Shown: piece after piece, positions 55,591 through 64,000 of the stretch
Layout: every line of letters begins with the position of its first letter
Numbering within the stretch: position 1 is the stretch's first letter
DNA from: Lolium rigidum
Taxonomy: Eukaryota; Streptophyta; Magnoliopsida; Poales; Poaceae
Length of the DNA: 64,000 nucleotides
Assembly: GCF_022539505.1 (NCBI RefSeq)
Contig: NC_061511.1
Coordinates: 34,606,620-34,670,619, forward strand
Direction: 5' to 3'
The notes under the pieces: generated by a model
Database searches by the model: none
What the model was told of the DNA's origin: nothing
Seen by the model: only the letters and a program-made list of their open reading frames with translations
Position numbers and translations under genes: made by a program

Positions 55591-58500
55591 TGAAAGATCG
55601 AGATGTCGCCTAGAGGGGGGTGAATAGGCAATTAAAAACTCTTACGGATTTGTCTTGTAAGAATGCGGAATTAAACTAATCGTTTGGATTACAAGCACAA
55701 ACCCTAAATATGCTAAGCTCAACTAAGTGTAACAATAACAACTAGAGCTAGGCAAGATAGGCACAAGATATGTGTAGCACAAGTGATAGCAAGATATATG
55801 TACTTCAAGCACGATGACTATCACAAGGAAAGAGAGCTCGGGTATAGAAATAATCGAGGCACGCGGAGACGAGGATGTATTCCCGTGTTCCCTTCCTTTG
55901 CAAGAAGGTACGTCACGTTTGGAGGAGTGGAGGTCCCACGAAGGATTCCCCAACGCCACGAAGGCTCACCCTATTCTTAGAGCCACACCCACGAAGGATA
56001 ATGGCCCTTTCCTTATGGTTAGCTTTTCCTCCACTCCGGAGATGGCAAGCTCCACAACCACTTCACAAGCTCCACGAAGGAGAAGCCCGGGCCCCTTCAC
56101 AATCTTCCACGAAGAGATCATCGGGACACCAACGAAGCCAACTAGGAGGTCTCCCTCCAAGAGTAACAAGCTCACGGTCTCTCACTCGAACTAATCGTGG
56201 TGGAGAGCTCAACACTATGCAATGATGCAAAGCAAGAACACTAGAAGTGTTCAAGTCCTTCACACTCAAATCCCACCCAAGCAACAAATGCTAGGATGAG
56301 ATTGGAGATGAAGAATAATGGGGAAAGTCAACAAAACACTCCAAGATCTAGATCCAAAGGGTTCCCCTCACTTAGAGGAGAAATTGATTGGTGGGGATTG
56401 TAGATCTAGATCTCCTCTCTCAAATCCTCAAGAATGGGCAAGAATCATGGGAGGAATCAAGAGGGGAAGGTAGTTCTTCGAATAGCAACAATGGAGGTGA
56501 AGAAAGGGGAAGAACTAACTCAGCTCAAGGTGGAAGAAGGCTATTTATAGCTAGAGGAGAAAAATAACCGTTGGGGAAAAAGACACCAAAATCGCGCAGG
56601 AAAAACGGCTAGAAAAAAGGCCCAGCCGGCGGCCTAGCCGGCCGACCAGATCGGGCGCTGAGGAGGCTGGCGCGCCATCCGGTCGGGCCGGCCCACAGGC
56701 CGGTCGGGGCAGCCGGCCGCGCGGAGCGGGATATGGGCCAGGGGAGGAGGAAGGCGAGTGGGCCGAGCGGGGGGAGAAGTGGCCAGCCGGTGCGGCGCCC
56801 GGTCGGGCCGGGGCGCAGGCCGGTCGGCAGCCGGCTCCTGGGCCGGACTAGGCCGGGAGGCCCACTGGACGCAGCCCGGCTGGCACAAGCGCCAGATCCG
56901 GTCACGGACCGGGTGGGCCGGTGGCTGGGCCGGTCAGCCGGCTGGCCCCTTCCCCTTTTTTCTTTTTATTTTGCTTTCTCCTTTTCTTTAATAACAAATG
57001 CTCCCGAACTCCGATTTGAATGAAACCAATTTTGTTTGGAAGATAACAACAAATTCTATCCAATAGAAAGTGAAACACAAGAATCTGTAGGAGGGGATTT
57101 TATTATGAATATAAAAGGTAGAACCTTATATCATGAATAACTGGTAAAATCATCCAACCTCGAAACACAATAGAAGATGCATGCGGATTCCGTTTTCGAT
57201 GAACCTGGCTTGTTGTAAAGCTAGCAACAAGCTCAAGAACCTCACACAGAGAAACACCAAGAAGCAATAGGGATATGCAAAGTATGCAAAGGATTGAGCT
57301 CCCTAAGATGATGTGATCAAGTTACCCAACCGAAAGCCCCTCTTAATAGTGCGGCTATCTATCCTATAATCCGGTCTCCCATCAACCACCTTGAGACCGG
57401 TTAAAAGGAAAACCTATCAAGGTCATACCTTTTGCGCATCCCGCTTGATCTTGATGATAACTCTTCAAGCTCTACACAAGCCGGAATGCCTTACTTGATC
57501 ATCGTTACTTCGTGAAGACTCACAAATGCTCTCTGATACGTCTCAAACGTATCTATAATTTCTTATGTTCCATGCTAGTTTTATGACAATACTCACATGT
57601 TTTACATACACTTTATATCATTTTGATGCATTTTCCGGCACTAACCTATTAACAAGATGCCGAAGCGCCAGTTCCTGTTTTCTGCTGTTTTTGGTTTCAG
57701 AAAACTTACACAGGAAATATTCTCGGAATCGGACGAAACAAAAGCCCACGGTCTTATTTTCCACGGAGCTTTCCAGAACACCGAAGAAGATACGGAGAGG
57801 GGCCAAGGCGGCCCCACACCACAGGGCGGCGCGGCCTGGAGGGGAGGCGCGCCGGCCTATGGGGTGGGCCCCTCGGCCGCCTCCCGACTCTGCCCCTTCG
57901 CCTATTTATTCACTCCGTCGCAAAAACCCTAGTACCGAGAGCCACGATAAGAGAACAGTTCCAGAGACGCCGTCGCCGCCAATCCCATCTCGGGGGATTC
58001 AGGAGATCGCCTCCGGCACCCTGCCGGAGAGGGGAATCATCACCGGAGGACTCTACATCATCATGCCCGCCTCCGGATTGATGCGTGAGTAGTTCATCCT
58101 TGGACTATGGGTCCATAGCAGTAGCTAGATGGTTGTCTTCTCCTCTTGTGCTATCATGTTTAGATCTTGTGAGCTGCCTAACATGATCAAGATCATCTAT
58201 TTGTAATGCTACATGTTGTGTTTGTTGGGATCCGATGAATATGGAATACTATGTCAAGTTGATTATTGATCTATCATATATGTGTTGTTTATGATCTTGC
58301 ATGCTCTCGTTGCTAGTAGAGGCTCTGGCCAAGTTGATACTTGTGACTCCAAGAGGGAGTATTTATGCTCGATAGTGGGTTCATGCCTCCACTGAATCTG
58401 GGACAGTGACAAAAAGTTATAAGGTTGTGGATGTGCTGTTGCCACTAGGGATAAAACATCGATGCTTTGTCTAAGGATATTTGTGTTGATTACATTACGC

Positions 58501-59613
58501 ACCATACTTAATGCAATTGTCTGTTGTTTACAACTTAATACTGGAAGAGGTGCGGATGCTAACCCGAAGGTGGACTTTTTAGGCATAGATGCATGCTGGA
58601 TAGCGGTCTATGTACTTTGTCGGAATGCCCTAAGTAAATCTCATAGTAGTCATCATGATATGTATGTGCATTGTTATGCCCTCTCTATTTGTCAATTGCC
58701 CAACTGTAATTTGTTCACCCAACATGCTATTTATTTTATTGGAGAGACACCACTAGTGAACTGTGGACCCCGGTCCATTCTTTTACATCTGAAATACAAT
58801 CAACTGCAAACTCTGTTCTCTATTGTTCTTCACAAGCAAACATCATTCTCCACACCATACGTTTAATCCTTTGTTTACAGCAAGCCGGTGAGATTGACAA
58901 CCTCACTGTTAAGTTGGGGCAAAGTATTTTGGTTGTGTTATGCAGGTTCCACGTTGGCGCCGAATCCCTGGTGTTGCGCCGCACTACACTCCTCCACCAA
59001 CAACCTTCACGTGGCCTTCATCTCCTACTGGTTCAATAACCTTGGTTTCTTTCTGAGGGAAAACTTACTGCTGTGCGCATCACACCTTCCTCTTGGGGTT
59101 CCCAACGGACGTGTGCATCACGCGCCATCACTCCCCCATACACTATGATGGGAAGGCTTCATTGATGCACATCTTCACATGTCCATTATCACCAAATGGA
59201 CGGCAAGCTTCAAGCATGTGATCCACTTGAGATGCTCATCTTGAACTTGCCCAACCCAACCTTGTATCTTCTCATACTCTATCATAATATCTTGAGGTGT
59301 ATATAAAGAATTCTTCACTTGGAATCAAGCTCTCAAGATCTTGATCATCCATTGCTTATCACATAAGATAGAGCATGGCTAATATTGAGTTCCACATAAG
59401 AACTCCATCTTCATTTCTTCTTCTTGATCATATCACGTATATATCTTCAACTCGATGATCTTGATGCCAATACACAAGGTGTATCTTTATCTTCATGGCA
59501 TCCATACTTGAATCCAACACATGGAATACAAGTAGTACACTTAATGAAAACATTACTCCATAGGGGTTGTCATTAATTACCAAAACCACACATAGGGGCA
59601 ATATACCCTTACA
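55591..59613 (-). repeat. 3' LTR of the large element, split by a solo LTR
   Basis: Plus-strand edges TGAAAGATCGAGATGTCGCC at 55591 and GCAATATACCCTTACA at 59613 give TG...CA ends on the minus strand. GC-rich promoter-like stretches with CCGGCC repeats lie at 56620-56950. Confidence 0.7.
57534..59130 (+). mobile_element. Solo LTR of the B/D family
   Basis: Starts TGATACGTCTCAAACGTATC and ends CGCGCCATCA, 1,597 bp, aligned end to end with the LTRs of element D. No internal sequence follows. CTCTC (57529-57533) and CTCCC (59131-59135) look like a target duplication with one change. Most likely left by unequal recombination between two LTRs. Confidence 0.85.
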
Positions 59614-62600
59614 ATCTCCCCCATTTTGGTAATTGATGACAACCACAATAAGAGGGTTCATGTAATGAATATTAGAGACAAGTACGCAACTTATCTAAGA
59701 ATAAGTTGTATACAAGAGGTTGTATTTGATATGACACAAAGCTACTATCCCATATCAAAACCAACTCTACTCGCACAACTAAAACTAATGCAAGGGATGT
59801 GAGTAGAACCAATATATATATAGAGCAAACTCCCCCACAATGTATGCACATGTGATGAACATGAATTCATTGCATACATTGTCAAGATTAACCAACATGA
59901 ATTCATTGCATACATTGTCAAGATTAACCTTTGGGACAATTTCCACTATATATATACAACCATGCAAGACATATAAATATGGAATGCATGAGAGGCAAAA
60001 CACTTAATCACAAACCAAACTTAAGTATAAAACCATTCCCTTAAACCCTCTAAACTTCTCCCCCATTGGCAACAAGTGCCAAAATGGGTGAAAAATTTAG
60101 AAAGCCAATATAATGTGAGTTCCTCCCCACGGTGTGCACTTCTCATAATTTGAGTGGAATCAAATACACATATCCAATGATGAATATTTGAAAGAAGTCA
60201 AACTATATTGAGGATCAAAGATTGCATAAAGATAACATGATGAAGTAAGCTTCAACAAATAAAGCAAGCAAGCAAAGATCCAATTGGTCAAACAAAGATA
60301 TCATGATAAGAGAGATATAGTGCTCTAAATAAAATAAGGAAGCTCCCCAAGATTCGTGCATAATTTATAATGTTTGCATTTGAATACAATATGCTCAAAC
60401 ATGGAATCCTCACTCCGTCTATATCATTTAGAACACAACCAAGATAAAGATAATATGCTTATCAAGAACAACTTGAGTCCAACAATTACGAGATATGAGT
60501 GCATGAAGAAAAACAAAATAAACAAAGCACTCATAAATCTTCTTTACCAACACCACTAAAATCAAGAGGATAAAAAGATGGTCGGCAAAGAACAAGGATA
60601 TCAAGGTGATGGATTAACGCTCTCATGTATATAAGTTTCTAAAGTGGAAAAAGTGATCCATAAAGAAACATGCACACACAAGAGACTAATAAAATAAATA
60701 AGACATGATATCCAAGATGAAGTAATAACATATACCAAAGGATGTTTGCTTAAAAGCATATATAGCCTATGGCTCCACTTTTCACTTATGGTATATGAAT
60801 GAACTTCAACCAAGTAAAATCTCAAAAACATCACAACTAACAATAAGGGAAGTAAAGCTAGTTGGAATGTTTTGAGAGAGGCAACAAGTATCACAAATAT
60901 GGATTTATTTCGCAATTTCATCAAAATTACACATAAGAGTTCTTTGAGGAATTGATATGCAATAAATTGCTAGAGGGAATATTTGGGATAGACGAATCAT
61001 AAACATGATATATATATATATATTCCTATCATATGCATCCTCTCAAATTACTCAAATCAACAATAAGAAGTTTTCTTTAAAAAAAGGATTTTTCAAGAAC
61101 CTCAATATTTTTGAAATAAAGAATTTCATGCCAAGATGCAACCTACAAGAGGATGGATGCTATATGAGTATGCATGAATACTTGTTACCGAGATAGCAAT
61201 GGCTTGATGTAGTAGATAAGAGTTCATCGATCATCCTAGCTTGACTCCAATTCTCATATGGTGACAACACCTTCCTTATAGATGAGACAAGCCTCCATTG
61301 CATCTCCAATGTACCTAAAACAACATTCAAGTACATCTTGGTCCCCAAACTTATTGGGTCCAAAATGGTTAGGCTAACCACAATATATAGGACACACTCT
61401 ATATAAATATGTGTATATTTCGATGAAATTTGAATTTCATGCACATCTTAGCCATTTAGGATTTGATGGAGTATACCCTATATAATGGATCAAGGAAAGA
61501 AAGCATGCTATAAATATAAACAAATTAAATATAAGCATGCACAAAGACTTTTTAAAGATCCAAGAAAAATATACTTTGGACAAAACACCAAATGAATTGA
61601 AGAGGGCATAAAGGTGTGACCAAACAAATTTGTTTTCCAAACTATATCAAAGGCGCAAATCATAAAAGATTTGTTCAAAAAAGTTCAACAAATGAACTAA
61701 GAAGAAACCATTGAGCATAAAGGATGAAATAAAGCAAACATGCTCAAAGATTTATCTCATTCAACAAATAAAGCATAGAAAAAGGAACGAGATAGCAAAA
61801 CTCCCAAAAGAGCAAGGTTCGAACTAATAAACCAAACCCTCTACACTTTTCACAATGGCACAATGTATCGTAAAGAAAAGGTTTGTCTTACAAAAAGAAT
61901 ACTTGATATGAATCAAGAGGATTTATCAAAAGATTTTTCAAAGGGACAAGGAAGACACATGGGAGCAACAAGGATTTGTTGGAAATAAAATAAGGCAAAT
62001 AAGAAATAATCCAAGGTGAAGATGATCCATAAATTCAACCACATAGAAGGTTATCAATTGTCAAAGACAATGAGAATATTGGAATTAACTTCCGGTGGTA
62101 TATTTCAACAAGGATAGTAAGGATCAACTTCACAATAAAAGGCATAGGATAAGTATATAGAATTAAGCACTATGCACGGATGAAGATTCTTGATAGCTTC
62201 AACTAGTCAAACAATCACGCACGGCAATGATTAGAATAGCTTGAAGCAAACGGTATCTCAAATAAGATATAAAGATATGTATTTGAGGAAAACCGTACCA
62301 AGAATTTCTTACTCAAACAAGAACCCATAAGATGAGTAATAAAAGATTTTTAATAAAAATGGAGCCTGTTTGAGCAAACATGCCACCTAGGAACAAGATA
62401 ATTAAGAGCATCAACTCTAAGTGGCAAAAACCTCATATGTTCACATTTTCTAGGCTTGTGATATGTACAAAACATATTAATCCCCCATAATGTGATAAAA
62501 CATTTCTTCTAATCAAGAGGCAATTGAAATCCGACTAGAGATGATTAGTGGACATTAGAATTTGAATTTCTCATGAGTATGACACACCACATAGTGACTA

Positions 62601-63047
62601 GATAATCTTGCAATATCAATACTAAGTGATGGTACCCATATACACACATTTTAAAGAAATAGAGATGCACAATGCATATCACTCCCCAAAATGAGATATT
62701 CCATTAATCACTCAAAGAGAGCCAAATAAGATGTCATCAAGATGCATTAGGCTCAAAACAATACACAAGTATATGATGAGTCAAACAAACATACTAGTAT
62801 ACACAAGATAGGCAAGTAAGACACAACACATACAAACACATTTTTGGTACAAAACCAAACATGCAAAGGAGCAAGTAACTTACAATAAATATGAGTTGAA
62901 GTATAAGTTACCGCAAAGAGGAACATTGGATATAAGATATAGATAATAATCCTTATGACTTGGCTTGATAAAAATATAATCTATGAAGATCCCTTAATTC
63001 TTCATGAAGTAGCCAAGTCTCCAATGCCCTCCGCAAACACCTATTGA
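59614..63047 (-). other. Non-coding internal region of the large element
   Basis: AT-rich, with no frame longer than about 110 residues and no pol motif. Second purine tract at the complement of TTCTCCCCCATTGG near 60056. It probably corresponds to the non-autonomous 3' spacer of the element. Confidence 0.55.
59858..59929. repeat. Perfect 36-bp tandem duplication
   Basis: AACATGAATTCATTGCATAC and the following 16 bases occur at 59858-59893 and again at 59894-59929 without a difference. Confidence 0.92.
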
Positions 63048-64000
63048 TCAAATTTGAGTTTGTTGGTCCCCAACCAAGTTGGGTCCTAAGAGGTTAGTCA
63101 CAATAGGCTTGGCAACCCAAATGGTTCTTTTCTTGAAACCACTTTGAGTTCCAACAAACTTGGCAAACACATTGCCATCCTTATCCTTCCCTAGAGAATA
63201 ATCATCATCAACAATTATAGGGTTAGATAAGGTACCACCTAAGCATGAAGAAGCAAGATGCCCCTTCTCACGGCATAAGTAGCAAGTGTTCCCCTTTTTC
63301 TTCTTTATTGATTTCTTCTCTTGGGGAACAATATCTTGATTCTTCTTGGGAAGTGGCCTATCTTCAACTTGAGGTCGAGCTTGACCTTGTGGCCGTTTCC
63401 CTTGTTGTTTCTCACTTAAGTGCTTCTTCTTCTTCAATGGGCATGATCTAACATGGTTCCCTTCAACTTTGCACTTGAAGCAAACAATCTTGGCCGAATC
63501 ATTGACTTTGTCTTGGCCCTTGTTCTTGTTGTTCTTGCTCTTGGACTTGTTCTTGTTATTGGAGTTGAATCCAAGTCCACTCTTGTCATTGGGGGATTGT
63601 TGCACACTTAGCATCTTGTCAAGTGCGGATTTCCCTTCATGACGCTTTTCCAAGTCTTTCTTCAAAGAAAGGACTTGGGCCTCGAGCTCTTTTATTTCCT
63701 CTACATGGTTAGTAGAAATACAAGTACTAGAGGAAGTAGAAGCTTCATTGTTAGAGCAACAATGCAAAGCAAGTAATCCAACACAAGGTGTATCACTAGT
63801 TTGACTAGATGGATTGCAAGGACTAGCACATGTCAATATAGCATTTTGAGTTGAGATTGTGCAAATGTCCAAATGAGGCTCACAAGATATTACTTTAGTG
63901 ATACTTGCCTCATGAGCTAACTTTAGCCCATCATAGGAGATTAGAAGATCATCATGAGAGCCCGAGAGCTTTTTATGACTTTCTTCCAATTCCCTATAAT
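63048..64000 (-). CDS. Gag of the large LTR element, partial (runs off window)
   Basis: The frame is open to the window edge, so the N-terminus is missing. A coiled-coil-like stretch with RELEESHKKLSGSHDDL at the edge is followed by a Cys/Ser-rich section, a second coiled coil (EEIKELEAQVLSLKKDLEKR), a Lys/Asn-rich linker and two zinc knuckles. The first is CFKCKVEGNHVRSC; the usual CX2CX4HX4C histidine position is Asn with a His one place on. The second, CYLCREKGHLASSC, is canonical. The knuckles would bind element RNA. The product ends shortly after, GPNLVGDQQTQI, with no protease domain. Confidence 0.8.
   Translation of the reverse strand, partial: YRELEESHKKLSGSHDDLLISYDGLKLAHEASITKVISCEPHLDICTISTQNAILTCASPCNPSSQTSDTPCVGLLALHCCSNNEASTSSSTCISTNHVEEIKELEAQVLSLKKDLEKRHEGKSALDKMLSVQQSPNDKSGLGFNSNNKNKSKSKNNKNKGQDKVNDSAKIVCFKCKVEGNHVRSCPLKKKKHLSEKQQGKRPQGQARPQVEDRPLPKKNQDIVPQEKKSIKKKKGNTCYLCREKGHLASSCLGGTLSNPIIVDDDYSLGKDKDGNVFAKFVGTQSGFKKRTIWVAKPIVTNLLGPNLVGDQQTQI

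Larger units (their letters stand above)
55591..64000 (-). mobile_element. Large LTR retrotransposon (minus), 3' part only
   Basis: 3' LTR 59613-55591 on the minus strand (TGTAAGGGTATATTGCC to CGATCTTTCA), preceded by a purine tract (complement of TCTCCCCC at 59616-59623). The internal region reaches the window edge with a zinc-knuckle Gag. After subtracting the nested solo LTR and its duplication the LTR is about 2.42 kb. Between gag and LTR lie 3.4 kb without pol coding sequence, so it is non-autonomous or internally deleted. Confidence 0.75.

Overview
This is nuclear DNA from a grass, most probably a Pooideae cereal or forage grass with a large repeat-rich genome. The evidence is a NAC gene with a miR164 site, a hAT-derived SLEEPER-type gene, a plant L1-type LINE, and several large non-autonomous LTR retrotransposons whose primer-binding site matches the 3' end of plant tRNA-Asp. 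I saw no bacterial, phage or CRISPR locus. Family names from TE libraries are not assigned because no search could be run.

Layout. 0.16-1.1 kb: a short-intron or intronless grass gene of an uncharacterised family. 1.37-7.57 kb: a full-length LINE (minus strand) in the 3' region of that gene, with a perfect 15-bp target duplication. 7.6-10.3 kb: MITE-like and unassigned repeat sequence. 10.28-17.40 kb: LTR element A (plus), carrying an orphan ORF, ending at a 100-N gap about 14 bases before its 3' LTR should end. 17.5-23.8 kb: an abnormal block. Its second part is a heavily corrupted inverted copy of the next element and is probably a fold-back read artefact. 23.8-30.65 kb: LTR element B (minus). 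30.65-33.94 kb: the 3' half of a broken Copia element. 34.21-44.27 kb: a PIF/Harbinger-like transposon with TAA duplication, split by complete LTR element D (34.97-43.09 kb, TSD TCCTC) and carrying a Mutator-like MITE.

44.3-46.5 kb: diverged tandem units hit by a Stowaway MITE and a Pack-MULE-like element. 47.1-49.7 kb: a three-exon NAC transcription factor gene with an antisense tRNA-Val(AAC) gene in intron 1, a 43-bp LINE-tail insertion in intron 2 and a miR164-like site in exon 3. 50.1-50.5 kb: a Mutator-like MITE. 50.7-52.7 kb (minus): an intact RICESLEEPER-like hAT-derived gene with a tandemly duplicated upstream region. 54.4-55.6 kb: transposon fragments. 55.6-64.0 kb: the 3' part of another LTR retrotransposon (minus) with a 2.4-kb LTR, itself split by a solo LTR of the B/D family; its zinc-knuckle Gag runs off the window edge.

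The two likely cellular genes (NAC and SLEEPER-like) have clean reading frames. The repeats carry many one-base differences between copies at CAG/CTG sites. This pattern fits nanopore consensus errors at CHG-methylated cytosines and should be considered before treating every frameshift here as biological decay.
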